The position numbers and the translations under genes are program-made. DNA of 64,000 bases, from assembly GCA_004123355.1 (NCBI GenBank), contig SCHM01000004.1:5545017-5609016 (forward strand), written 5' to 3'. The DNA comes from Amphirosellinia nigrospora. Lineage: Eukaryota; Ascomycota; Sordariomycetes; Xylariales; Xylariaceae. Below are positions 25,401 through 37,700 of this stretch, one piece after another; within the stretch, counting starts at the first letter, position 1; every line of letters starts with the position of its first letter. Below the pieces are notes generated by a model. It was given only the letters and a program-made list of their open reading frames with translations, was not told where the DNA came from and searched no databases.

Positions 25401-28400
25401 GGCTCTGGGATAGTATGGGGGAGGAAGCGAATGCCCTCCTCCTAACCTTCGCGAGGGTAATCATTCAGGACAAGGATCTCGCGCATGTATGTAGCCGCAC
25501 ACGGCAGGCATCCCTTACAGGGGATCGTGCTGGATCGGAGTCGACCACTGCTTGATCTCGGGTGACGAGCCCACCGCACACGGACTTTGGTAAAGTGTAA
25601 TGCAGAGAACAATTTACACAGACGCATACGACGTCGTGCCTGTAAGTTGTCGTACTACACATCACGCGCAGGAGCGAGAAGTAACCAGCTAGCGTGTAAC
25701 ATGACGATACTTGGGCGATACGTCCCAGATTTAATAAGGACAAAAGTCGTTCATTTGACGAAGTTATTAGGAAGAACTTAGCATCACTCGCTAAGGATGT
25801 ACTGTGCTGCCTGATACAGGCCCCTTTGCCGGTTAATGACCTACTCACAAGACCTACCTAGTAAACACAGTACAGTCACTAGATATCGACGAGCTTTTGT
25901 ATTTACTGAAATTCCTAGTTAGTATTGGGAAAAAAAAAAAAGGATGGCTAACATATGTCACGGGGTAGGCGTTGTGCCGGGTCCTAATGCCGCCGTTATC
26001 GGTTGCGTTTTTTTTTCTTTTTGCGGTTCCCGCGGCTTAAACGAGATTTTCTTGGCTCGAGGAGGGCCTCTGATCGGCGGCATTGGCACACTAGCTAACA
26101 CCGCTGTTTTGAGAATGAAAATGTCTGCCGTAAGGGCTTTGCCGGCCGACTATGGTCGAGTTTATTGAGCGTGGGTATTGACACGTACTTCACGGTGGGA
26201 CTCAACACTTGTGTGTTTGCACGGGCGAACACATGTTGAGAATAAAAAAACTATTGAAAAATAGCCAAGCATCGTTGTAAGTACAATGCATTCGAACATG
26301 TAGTTGATGATCGTTAGTCATCACTTCCCGGCCCGATGTGTGGATGGTTCTAATATTAGCGAAGTAACGTCGCGATATATATAGTATGGAGAAGGTGGCA
26401 TCGAAGCCTCTATCACAGGTGACCCAAACATAGCCCAGAACTCAGCGAGATACTTGATAGGCATCTCGCTGACGGCTAGCAACAATAGAATGACAATAGA
26501 TCGATAAGTGGCTGGCGTGGTTTCCATTTAGACGCCAAGCATACATTCGCTCCATAAGATCCCTTGGGTCGGAAATTTTGGGCCGACTTCTGACACGAGA
26601 ATATTTGTATCGCACTGGGAACTGTGAACAGTATCTGTTGGAAAATATGATACGTCTTTTTCCCTGCCTTAGTCACCGGATGATGTGGCATCGTGCGAAC
26701 AAGCGCAATAGACTCGATTTAAAGCGAGGGCGGGAGGACTTCGCACCAATTTCTTGTATTCATACGGCGTTATTGCGATGACTGCTAGTAAATCTACGTA
26801 ATTATGGCAATGGTTTCGGACAGAGTCGTTCATGTCTACCAATTGCTTCACATGTCCTGAGATTGCTAGGGACGTCACACGGGCTTTTGGTAGCATTATG
26901 AAAATCTTTTCTACTTCTAATGGAAAGATTATTTCATCTTATGATCTAACTGGATTGTCAGGGTTACCATTTGTTTAAGTAGATACGGAGAAAATCTTAA
27001 AGGAAATTTGGGCGATTTTGAAGAATGAGCCATAGCTTTTGATCGACCGTTGGGGTGTGCAGTCCCTTCAAACTCCAGCACAAATTTGTAGTCAGGCTTC
27101 TGAACGATGTACATTTTGAGACGGTGATAGTTTGGCACTTAGCAGTCTGAAACTTGCTGAACATTGATCTAATATAGCTGATATCATCTCAAGCATTGAA
27201 TAAACGCAACTTCCTTCTAACTGTTGTTTCTATCCTCCCAACGCCTTGCAAGTGCCATCTCTTACAACATGATGCGATAGCATCAGAAAATGGAAGGGGA
27301 TGTCATGAATCAGTGCTGATAATGTTGATCTAATTCCTTAGTGCCTCACGCACCCTCAACTTCCACTCACTCAAGAGCAGCGCATCCGGATGAACTACAG
27401 AACGTCAACAAATATTTTCAGGTTGAGTTGTGCTTCTGCTCTTGTTTCTGAAACCGGGCTCCCGATTTCAGACTATCACTGCCTGACACTAAAAAGCCGA
27501 AACGTGATAATAAAAGATCTTTTGAATCTTTTGGTCACCAACAACATGAACTCTAGCGTACCTAGCGCTGAGTCTTTAGGGGGTGCTTCCGTACCTGTTA
27601 ACAATTATTCAACTCGTTAGGTAGTAGGATGAGGCCTCCTGATAGCACATAGGCTATGGACGACCGACTGGTTGGACATTGCAACTTGATGGAATTAATA
27701 CTCAGTAGCAAAAGTAAACCAGATTCTAACCAAACCCTCACTAAGCCGAAACTAGCACATTTCGCCTAAAGGTATCAAAACAGTAGAGTACTTCGTCAAA
27801 AAGTACTGACCAGTGTGTGTGTTACCACATCACTTTCGCGGAACGAGAAGGTACATTGTTGTGATCACTTGGATCATCTACATCGTGATATTCACAAAGG
27901 AAGCGAGAGTCAACACATACCTATATCCTTTTTGCCAAAGGATCCTGATAGGAAGAATCTATTTAGGTATAACTAACTTCCAAATATGAAAACCGCGTCA
28001 TATAACTAACGGTCGTGGTTTTCAACTGGTGGAAGCGATTAGGTTGTCTCTCACTCTATAGACCCTCTGCGACAACTACGGCCGTCATCCCACGAATACC
28101 GTGCCCAGATGACACAGTGAAAAGTAAACTTTTAAACAGCCGTTTGAAAATAGATACGGGCAGGCGAACATTTAGTTGTCACTTGGTCATCGATATGAAG
28201 GATTTTGCCGATGAGCCTAAAAGATTCTTAGTGCTGGGCAAGACATACTATCATATTCATCACCGACGCTATAGCATTGAGTTTATTATGCCCTGCCTCT
28301 GGAGGAGTACGGAGGAACAACAAATTAGGGGTATTCTATTCCAACCCCCTCAAAAACCGTTCAAGTCATTTTGCAATGGTACCTGTACAGGACTTCTCCC

Positions 28401-28991
28401 CAAGACACAAAGGAGTAATTCACGAGTTGTAAAACATTGCCACCATGCATCTACGAGGCCGCTAGTTTCCAGAATAAATAGGGCGAGCATTTTGATAGGC
28501 AAGGTAAGCCAGGTACGACTAGGTGATGTCCGTAAAACACCATCTATGGTGGATTTCCGGGTTAGTCACTCCCCCCGTTCCTTCGACCACCCAACATCAC
28601 ACCACTTTGGCACCTCACAGATATTATAATCCAATAAGATTGTAGGATCGATCCATCATTACGTGACTATGCAGCCGAGTCTGTCGATACATCCCCCTCC
28701 ATGTCATACAGAAATTGATAGATACTAAAGCTGCCCCAGAAAGGTCCTACCACACCCTCATCCCGACTTGGTAGGTGACGCCAGCTTCAAACCCAGATGT
28801 TGTGAAATCTCCTTCGGGATATCCCAAATCTGAGGCCTCCCCTCATGCCGGGGTCTATTTTTGTGTACCTCTGCTAGCCTAGGACTAATCCTGAAACTGC
28901 ATCTGTGAGTAGGGGCTCGTTACGTGTAACCAGACCAAAGTTCAGGCTTTTGGGAGTAACATAGTAGATTAGGAGGATGCAAAGCGCCAGC

Positions 28992-28992
<1 letters not shown>

Positions 28993-29043
<51 letters not shown>
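28993..29043 (+). repeat. Run of 51 consecutive A residues
   Basis: The run is uninterrupted and is followed by GAAATTAAAAAATAAA. It lies about 70 bp past the met8 stop on the opposite strand. It could be the poly(A) end of an old retroposed sequence on the plus strand, or a plain microsatellite. Confidence 0.95.
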
Positions 29044-29045
<2 letters not shown>

Positions 29046-29114
29046 AATTAAAAAATAAACCTCCGCCCCTTTCTTTGGGTACGTTAAGTGAGGCCACCTT
29101 TTATCAAACCCCGA

Positions 29115-30036
29115 CTATGCAACCACACTGAACCCAAAGGACCCGTCAAACACATCCAGGTCCTCAGGGACTCTGCCCCCACGCATAGCCTTGAGGACCT
29201 CTAATTCGGGGACCTTGTTAGCGTGGTAGAACTTGAGGAGGTTGTCCATGTCCTCGTCGGTGAGGGCACACATGTCATCCCAACTATAGGCATCGCTGAC
29301 GCGGGTCATCCAACGCATACGCCTGGGGCCGTCCTCGGCGGCGGGGACCATCTGACGTAGCTTGACGCGCAGCTCGCCGACACGCTCGATGGCGTTGCCG
29401 ACGCCTCGGGGGAGGTGGTCCCCGATCCAGCGGCGGATGCTGGCGGCTAGACGTGGGCCCTTGCCGTTGGTGCTGACCATGATCTGCAGCGGGCCGTCGC
29501 GGTGGACGCTGCCGAAGTAGAAGTCGCACTCGGAAGGCACGTCGGCGATGTTGGCGGGGATGCGGCGTTCCTTGCACAGCTTCCAGATCTGGGTCGACGC
29601 GGCCGGGTCATCGACGGCGACGAGCACCATGTCGGGCGGGCCACCAGTCGGGGCGAGGGTCTCGAGGTCGGCGGGCTCGAACACGCGGTCGATGTGTGTC
29701 ACGCCATCGTTTGTGATGCGATGGCGTACTTCCGGGTTCAGGCCGTTCGATGGACATACGACGACGACGACTCGGGCGTCGGCGTTGAGGACGTTGAGTA
29801 TTCTACCGGCGGCGACCTGTGTGACAAGCCGTGTTCCGTGTCAGCCAGACGATCTGTAAAAAGAGACGAGACGAAACGAGACCAGACGACAAGCACGCGA
29901 TGAGACGGGTGCAGGGAGGACTGCTGACCTCGCCGCCGCCGACGACGAGGACGGTCTTGTTCTTGATCTGCCAGGCCAGGATCAGACTCCCGCCGCCCTG
30001 GACGTCGGCGAACTTTTGCTCTTTCGGGTTGGCCAT
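29115..30036 (-). CDS. met8: Met8-type bifunctional precorrin-2 dehydrogenase / sirohydrochlorin ferrochelatase
   Basis: Met8 makes siroheme, the cofactor of sulfite and nitrite reductases, by NAD-dependent oxidation of precorrin-2 and then iron insertion. Exon 1 (30036-29929, 36 codons) starts MANPKEQKFADVQGGG and ends with the Rossmann segment VLVVGGGE. A 112-bp intron (29928-29817, GTCAGC...CACAG) follows. Exon 2 (29816-29115) resumes VAAGRILNVLNADA and carries NIADVPSECDFYFGS, whose Asp after Ala matches the position of the catalytic Asp141 of yeast Met8. The total of 269 residues is close to the 274 of yeast. An in-frame ATG five codons upstream (30051) is the alternative start. It is the only full gene in the window that reads without any frame break. 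It is divergent from pep7, with about 740 bp between the starts. Confidence 0.93.
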
Positions 30037-30778
30037 GTTGTCTCTCGACACGAATTTGGGCAGTGAGGATGAAGGTGAGGGTGAGGCATTGTGATGGTCC
30101 CGTCGTGGATGGCGACCGACAGATAGTGCTTTATCAGAGCTAGATAGGGAAGAATCAATTTGTTTGGATTATAACGAGGGTTGTCCGATGCCGTACCGTA
30201 CCGGTGCTTTGCTTCCTCGCCAATGACGTCGCTGCTGCGGAACGGTTTTGGTGGAGTTATACACATGTCGCCCTAGCCGCTAAGCTCTATTTGGTACTGA
30301 AGCTCCCTTGTCCAGCGCCTAGCTAGGTAGTTCGGCGCCAAACTCCATTCCATTACCTAAGCTACCTATCAATCTACACTGGTAATCCTACTTCCTGCAT
30401 CCCGCCATCATCAATTACCGCCCCTCCCTTTTGTACCGTCTCATATCTATACTGGGTTGTTAGTTAATACCACCATCTCTTGTATGATTTGACCGTCCCT
30501 CTTCGCCAAGTCGACGCAGCCTTGCCCTACTCGGTCGTGAATTGGTGAATGACTGACTTAGTAAAAAACAATCTTCTATGTGTCTGCCTCGAGGCTGTAG
30601 CCACACCCACCGTCCTGATCCTGATTCGCCGTCTCTCTCCTGACTGGAATATTTAAATTGGCCAATTCGTAAACAGAAACGTCACTCTGCCACCTACTTA
30701 CCTGCCTACCTGCCGCTCCCTCGAGGCTGCCAAATGGCTCTGTTCCAACCTCCGGTCTCGTAGGCTCCTCCTCTCGCC
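30037..30778. other. Divergent promoter region between met8 and pep7
   Basis: There is no gene here. The region holds the two promoters and leaders. TACCTAAGCTACC and CTACTTACCTGCC motifs related to the intergenic AGGTA repeats occur at about 30353 and 30692. No specific binding site can be supported. Confidence 0.5.
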
Positions 30779-32795
30779 ATGTCCGGACGCAAACTCGGGG
30801 AGGCAGGGTCCTGGGAAGCGGGAAGGGCCTCGCACCTCCTGCATCACCGGCAGTTCGTAGGGAGAGGGGAGGGGAGAGGGAGAGGCTGAGGGCTGTGAGT
30901 CCCTCGGCACCCTCCGACAGCACGCGCTCTCTCGGCTCGCCCGCCGCTTCCCTCTCACCGAGCACCTCGAGCCCCCTGCCCGACTTCGCCCAGGACCTGA
31001 CGTCCAACATCAGCCTCGCCGGGCCCAGCGACGTCGCCAATGCCGGCTCCAAGCTCGTCTGTCCCATCTGCAGCGAGGAGATGCTCACGCTACTGCAGCT
31101 GAACCGTCACATCGACGACAACCACCAGGAGCTGCCCAGCTTCGAGCAAGACGAGGTCAAGTCTTGGATCGACAAGCAGGTGCTCAAGGCCAAGCGCTTC
31201 CAGCCGCTGTCGCTCATAAACCAGAAACTTCGAGGCCTCGACGTCTTCGAGTCCAACGAATCCCTGCCTCCCCCGCCGCCCGTGTCTGTGCGGACGTCGA
31301 GAGCACCCGTCCCTGCCCCTGAATCTCCCGTGGACCCCGAGGATCTGATCACAACATCACATTGGCAAAGGTCGGGACCCAACGACTCATGCACCGACCC
31401 GGCCTGTGGGAAACGGTTGGGCGCCGTCAACGGAAGCATCAACTGTAGGCAATGTGGCCGTTTGTTTTGTGAAGAGCATACCATGTACCAGATGAAGCTC
31501 TCGAGGTCCGCCGTGCCCGAGCTTGTGAGGGGATATTGGTATAGGGTCTGCGAAACGTGTTACAAATCGCGCGAGGGTTACAACGACCACAATGGCTTCG
31601 TGAGAGATCATACCCAGGGTTTTACTGCCATACGGAGAAAGAGGATAGACAAGCAGACCCTCGAGATATCGCGACTGGAGAAGAGGCTGACCAAATTGAC
31701 ACATTTGCTGGCGAACCCCCTCCCGAGGCGGCTGCCGACGGTGGCGGTAGCTTACTATCGCCCGTTTCTGCTCTGAATGGCCAACGGAACCCGCGCAAGC
31801 TTCTCGAGCAATCTGTCGTTACTTGGGAGGAAGACGCAAAGGTCCCTAGATGTCCATTCTGCCAGCAAGACTTCGGGTCGTGGACATTTAGGCGTCATCA
31901 TTGTCGCATATGTGGAAAAGTGGTATGTGCGGACCCTCGGACTGGGTGTTCGTCTGAGGTGGGCTTGAACGTGGCCAACACATCGCCGACGCCGTCAGAG
32001 AAAGCAGAAGGGGATCTTTGCACATCGACATAAGGATGTGCCGCGATTGCAAATCGACCATCTTTGCCAAGAGAGATTTTGCCGAGTCTATCACGAAGAA
32101 ACCCCCAGACCAACGAGCATATGAGACGCTAAGGCAGTTTCAGCGCGGCATCGAGCTCCTGCTTCCCACGTTCCAGCGGGCCCTCATACCCTTGCAAGAC
32201 CAGAACAATCCACCCAATCATGCCCAGATCCAAGAGGCCGGCAAACTTCGGAAGAGGTTGACGGACAGTTTCACCAAGTACGACGTCGCGGCCAGGCGGA
32301 TACGGACATGAAGACGGACAGCCCGACGCAGCAGCGGCTCCAAAAGATCATCTACCAGGCGGCCTCCTCTTTCCTTCACATGCACATGTTACCCCTCAAG
32401 ACCCTACCCCGACTGCTGAAGCACAATAGCACAAGCAGCAGCAGCAGCACCAGGAGCCGCCTCGCCGCCAACGGCCACGCCGCCAGCCCCTGCGGCAGGG
32501 CGACGTGCCGGAGACGGCGAGCCAGACGAGCGAGGGCAGCACGGTGGCCTCGGCCCTCGAGACGGAGGAGAAGGAGCTGCGGGAGCGCCTCATCGTGCTC
32601 GAGGAGCAGAGGTACATGGTGCAGAAGATGATCGGCGCCTCGAGAGGCGCCCGGCGGTTCGAGGAGGTCAGCGCCCTCACGCGCAACGTCGAGGAGCTCG
32701 CGAAGGAGATCGACGCCGTCAGGGCTAAGGTGGGCGACGTTGAGGAACGCTGGCAGGGATTGTATGCTACTAATAATGGGCATTTGCCCTCATAA
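30779..32795 (+). CDS. pep7: FYVE-type protein Pep7/Vac1 (Rab5 effector in vacuolar sorting), frame-broken
   Basis: Pep7/Vac1 binds PI3P and Rab5/Vps21 and acts with Vps45 in Golgi-to-endosome/vacuole transport. Order of domains: an N-terminal tail beginning MSGRKLG (ATG 30779-30781); a C2H2 finger CPICSEEM...LNRHIDDNH (about 31060-31125); an atypical first FYVE finger with CRQCGRLFCEEH (about 31390-31560); the canonical FYVE finger with RRHHCRICGKVVC (about 31885-31925) and RMCRDC (about 32035); helical Rab-binding segments; a polyglutamine stretch near 32430; and a C-terminal coiled coil. One missing G at the G4 run 30797-30800 separates the ATG from the rest. Other frame jumps lie at C5 31716-31720 and near 32015, 32295 and 32420. 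An open frame starting with GTG at 30895 is not the real start. The stop is at 32793-32795. Family assignment is very strong. Confidence 0.9.
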
Positions 32796-33184
32796 CATGG
32801 AACACCAAAAAAACTACTATAGGGGTCTGATTGGTTTGGTCATGCGTATGGGCGTAACTGGGGTCTTTACTTTTTTTCACTTTTTTTTCTTTTTCTGTAA
32901 CATTACATCATATTCATTGCATGGGTGCATGGCATGGCATGGCGTTTCGAGTATATCGGAGCTATTCATCATTCATGCCCAGATCATGGGCTCAGCCAGC
33001 ACGGAATCACGTGCAAGATCAGTATCATCAAACTTGCTTGCTTGGTTGCTGTGTTGCTTCTCAATGAAACAAAAGTTCAAAACCATACATATCCATCCGT
33101 CCAGAACAGACCTTGTCATCTCTCTCCCTCCAGTTATAGATGTATGTATGTGTATATGTTTGCATATCTATCTATCTTACCTCA
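32796..33184. other. Convergent 3' spacer between pep7 and the 2EXR gene
   Basis: I see no gene. The spacer holds pyrimidine tracts and a TGTATG/ATCT-rich simple stretch near 33140-33175, and the two 3' flanks. Confidence 0.5.
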
Positions 33185-33672
33185 TCACTGCCCCCTCGGA
33201 ACGTAGCTATCGATGGAACGAACAGGTCTCTTGGACGAATAGAGGAGCGCGGACCGAACGTATCTCTCGCGCACATCATTCGTCTCGGGCCAGACCTTGG
33301 TCAGGCGATACATGACGGGGAACCCGTCCGGGGGTTGAAGTCCCAGTCCGCCAGGGCAAGCGCACGTAGCAGTCCCCGAAACGATCCCAGACGACCTCGG
33401 CGTGGGGGTGAGGTCGGCGATGTCGCGCTGGCCGACGGCCTGCGTGAGGGCGTCGAACATGAGCAGCAGACGGCACGGCCAGAGCTCGCCCGGGCGGAGA
33501 TTGAGGTAGCCGGGGATGTGGCTGTACAGCAGGCTAAAGAGCGCGTCCGTAGTGATGCGGAGGGGCGCCGTGCTGCACCGCGCCAGGCTCGCGCAGAGGC
33601 GGTCTGCGGGTATGCCCGGGGGGAGCTTTGGGTGAGTTGGGATCGTAGGCCCAGCCTTCGTCTGCGTCATCA

Positions 33673-33705
<33 letters not shown>

Positions 33706-34354
33706 GCGGAGGCAGAGGGGAAGGGGGTGAAGGAGGGCGATTCTTCGTGTGGAAGGCTGAAGCTGCAGTTCTCGACAGAGAGAACTAGGATTTCGGAGAC
33801 GTGGACTTCGATGGATCGATGGACGAGGGGTTCGGGGGAGGGGGGGATGATTTATCGTTGGCGGTGTTATTAGCGATGCGTAAGGGTCTTTCGTAACTCG
33901 CCGTCGCCCGCGCGTATGAAAAGCCCGCGGCGTGGCCGTGTGAGGGTTATGACTGCTCTCTTGGAGGCGGGGATAGTGCAGATGTCTCGCGCCTCGCGAC
34001 AGGACTGTCGCACTGCGAGCCGGGCTTGCCATGTCGAGGGGTCGTACTGCGATACGGCGTCGTCGTCGTCTTCGATAGAGAGACGGCGCAGATCGAGGTA
34101 GGCCCAGGGCGGCGAGGTGCTGCGGTTGCATCCAGCGTGGTCGTTGGGGAAGCAGTGGACGTTGAAGAAGTTGATCCTGCGCTTGGAACTGCGTAGCGCC
34201 AGATTTGGTGCCGGAGCTCGGGTGGCAGGGAGGTAAAGTATGGGAATTGAATCTGCGGGTATGTGGAAGGGGATGAGGATGAGGTTGATGAAGAGTCTGT
34301 GTCTTGTTCTTCTTCTTCTTCATAGTCGTTGGGGGTCGGTGAATGTGATGTCAT
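33185..34354 (-). CDS. 2EXR-domain protein of unknown function, frame-broken
   Basis: The start codon at 34354 opens MTSHSPTPNDYEEEEEQ, an acidic and Ser/Thr-rich tail. The 2EXR signature FTSLPPELRHQIWRYAVP follows (about 34245-34195). This family is greatly expanded in filamentous fungi and has no assigned biochemical role. After a frame jump near 34185 the sequence continues INFFNVHCFPNDHAGC, then WQARLAVRQSCREARDIC, typical of the family. A later segment reads VHVSEILVLSVENCSF, followed by poly-Ala and poly-Asp from a GGC/GTC repeat. Another frame jump lies at the G6 run 33618-33623, and the last part ends SIDSYVPRGQ. The gene's 5' end lies only about 140 bp from the mutated transposon island, yet its coding sequence is GC-rich and does not look RIP-mutated. 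Confidence 0.75.
33684..33709. repeat. GGC trinucleotide run inside the 2EXR gene
   Basis: About eight GGC units are visible on the plus strand. Together with the adjoining GTC/ATC units they encode poly-Ala then poly-Asp in the likely minus-strand frame. Confidence 0.9.
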
Positions 34355-34667
34355 CGTGCCTTTTTGGTGTACGATATATATTATTTTGTAGCCCCCGGGT
34401 CTTGAAGGAGAGAAGTGTATGTAATATCAATATACGTCGGCTGATAATAGACGGTTTCTGGATGATGGATTTGTTTATATATGATGTTTATTGGAAAGCT
34501 TTGCTTTCCCTCGAATAGGTATTTATAACGTAAATTAAGTATAAAAAAAAAGCAAAGCTTAAGAAGTTAAGCGGTAACCCCTAAAACTTTAAATAGATTT
34601 GCAAGCCTTTAATTAGTTAGAAAGGACTTTACAAGCTGCTAATTAGTTAAACTTTAAATCGAAACAT

Positions 34668-34760
34668 TAACTATAACGTATTTGTACCCAAATTAACTAT
34701 ATAAGCTTTATATACTACAATAGTAAACAATTATTAACGGCCGCTATAGCTCGAATAGAA
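34668..34760 (+). repeat. Left copy of the shell subterminal direct repeat
   Basis: It matches 53700-53790 over about 90 bp in the same orientation, including ATTTGTA, AAATTAACTATA and TACTACAATAGTAAACA. Most differences are C/T or G/A changes. Confidence 0.7.
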
Positions 34761-37700
34761 TACGAAAATAAATATTATAACGTTAATTACGTACTAAAAG
34801 AATATTTACCTACGCACTTATAAGCAAAAAAAATCAAAACCGCCGGAGGCAAAAGCCTGCCGCAAGCAAAAAAAGGGGTCCTAAGGGTCTCCTCCTAGAA
34901 AAAAAAAATCAATATAAATAAATTTTATAAACTAAGTTAAAAGATCGAATTTAATAAATAGTCTTAATATATAGTATTGCTATATATATAAATAAAAAGT
35001 GGTATTAAATAAGCATTCGGTAAAATTTAATAAATATACTTAAAATAATAAGCGGTGTAGTAAACAATAGTTATAACATAAACCTATTAGTTTAAATCAC
35101 TACCTTTATTACTTAGTATAAGTTATTTGTTTTTAAAACTATTTACCTACCACTTATATATTATATATTATATATTATATAACTTATTATACTACGCGTA
35201 ATAACTATAAATAAATCTCCGGAGTTCGTAAATTAATAAATCCCGATAAAATCTATTTAACGCGTACGTAAGAATTACTAGCTAGCTATAATACTTAAAG
35301 TATAATCTAACAACGCGTGCGTATTAAATTTAGCCGCGTTAACTAACACGTTTGTAGGGATTTATTTATTTTAGCTAGCTATAATATTTTAAATAAAATA
35401 TTACAACGCGTTAAATTAAATAAAATTCCTATATATAATATAAACTAACATAAATATACTTAAACTTTAACCGCTATTTAAACGTTTACTAAAATATCGA
35501 TTAACTAATTCTAAAGTTTAAATTAATTAATTTTAAAAAAAAATAATAACGCTTATAAATTGGTTAAAATTACGTTAATTAACAAAAATATATATAAGCT
35601 TTTATTAACGTATTTTTTAAAATAATTTAAATATCTTTAAATAAATTAATTAAATTATACTAACGCATAATAAATCATTTTACTAACTTTTTTATCCTAT
35701 ATTTATTTTTTATACTATAAAAAATATATATACATTTATAATAAATAAAACATATTTTTAATTAAAAGCTTAAAAATATTTATCATAGCTTTTATAACTG
35801 CTGCTAATACTTTACTACCGCTTAACCCCTTTAGTTTACTTAAACGCTAACCTTTTACTAACCTACTTAACTAAGCATCTAACAACAGTACGGAATTTGC
35901 CGTATATATTGTCGATATTTCCCGTATAGCACTTTATTAGTTAACAAAATAAAAAAATCATAATATATATTAACTATCGTAAAAGCCGTAAAACTTAAAA
36001 CTTAATAAGTTCTTAATTATATTGCTTTATTTAAATTATCCGCTTATTATATAGCTTATTATTCTTTACTTATAACTTTATTTTTTTTATATTTTTTAAA
36101 CATATTATTACTATAGTTTAATTATCGCTTAAATATATTCTTAAACAATAACTATTTACCTTTCGTTTATTATTATTTATTATTTTTTAATATATTTAAG
36201 CTATAAATAAGTTTTTACGTTTAATTAATATATTTATCGCTTATATGCAAAGCTTTTTATTTTTATAACAAGAATATAGATTTTTTAGTATAGTATACTT
36301 TTACGTTATAAATAATCTAGCTAAAATTTATTTCGTATTATATAAGCCCGTTATAACTGTATAGCTATTTTATAAATATTATACTAAATAACGTGCTAGC
36401 AAAGATTTTTTTTTAACTTTATTTTTAGCTAGTTATAAGGTATAGCTAATAGTAATAATCCTGATGACAACGATAACCTTAGCGATAACTTTAACGATAA
36501 CCTTAGGCTATTTATACTTTTGTTACGCTTTAATTACTTTAAATATATATTTATAAATACGCTTAAAGTAACGTACGTTTCGATTTTATATATATTAGTT
36601 TTTTTCGAAAAATATGCTTATATGTTTTAATAGTACTAATAATAATTTTAATACCGAAATAAAATAGTGCTTTAAAAACGTTATAAAAGACTTTATATTT
36701 ATTTTATTTTTATAAAGCTAATATTAATAATAAGCTAAATAAAAAAATTAATTACTATACTTATTTACGTTAATAAAAAGTTTTTTCTTTTTTTTAGTAT
36801 TATATTTTACGCTAGTTTTTATAGCTTAAGCGATATTATAAGTCGTTTTAATATTAATTAACTTTTTTTTGCTAAAAAAGTTTTCCGTCGTTAAATTACT
36901 ACAAAATTTTAGCAACCTAATTTTATTTAGCTATAAAACAACGTTAATATAAAGCTAAAAATATAAAACTTACTTTTTAAGAAATAAATATTAAACTATT
37001 CGACAACTTTTACTAGTTTTTTGTTTTTATAATTTTTAAATATATTAAAATACTAAAACATTAGTTTGATCTAAATTTTCGTACAAATATATATAAACAT
37101 TACTATAAAAAAATATTAACGGCCTAAAAAATCAAGTTTATTTTTTACTAACAATAATTATATAAACTTTAATAATATTTTTAAACATTTATTTTAGCTA
37201 ATATAAAATAAATAAATAATTATTGCTTATATTTACGTTTACGTTAAAATCCGTTAAATTAAAAGCACTTTTTACCGTTATATATAGCTACGTTTATTAT
37301 TTTACTCACAATATTAATAAAATTTAAAATTAACTTTTTATTTTTAAATAAGCTTAATTATATTATTATAAAAATACGAAATATATATTTATAATAACAA
37401 GTTTTTCGAAACTTTTACGTTCGTTGCTAAGCTATATAACTAGCTTTTCTTTTTAAAAAAAACTATCTTAGCTATTAAAATATTTTAATCGATTATAGTT
37501 ATATATTAATAATTTCCCAAAAATAATAATATTTTAACTAGCTTTATAATATTATCGAAATTAAAAAAATATAATAAAAATAATTTTATTACCGATAAAA
37601 AACTAACTAAACTAATAAACTAAATAAATTACCAATATTTTAAACTTTATTATTTATTAAAAAAAGCTTAAGCTTTTTGCTAAAAAATATAAAATATATA

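Larger units (their letters stand above)
17245..29114. other. 11.9-kb gene-poor region upstream of medA and downstream of met8
   Basis: I find no gene that I can recognise. Base composition is ordinary, unlike the RIP island, and open frames are short and unrelated to known families. Visible items are a GGGGAGA tandem (about 20104-20131), tRNA-like fragments near 18032 and 22416, A12-A13 runs near 19124 and 25930, and a 51-A run at 28993-29043. Part of it may be the promoter and long leader of medA, since developmental regulators of this kind often have large upstream regions. A long unspliced RNA or decayed old repeats cannot be excluded. Confidence 0.5.

Noticed and set aside
30895-31776. 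Separate gene starting with GTG at 30895
   Set aside because: The conserved Pep7 N-terminus starts at the ATG 30779 and joins this frame after one missing G at 30797-30800; GTG is not a likely start here.
33670-34323. Arg/Pro/His-rich 217-codon frame on the minus strand
   Set aside because: It is the shifted frame of the 2EXR gene; the conserved 2EXR text runs in the other two frames over the same DNA.
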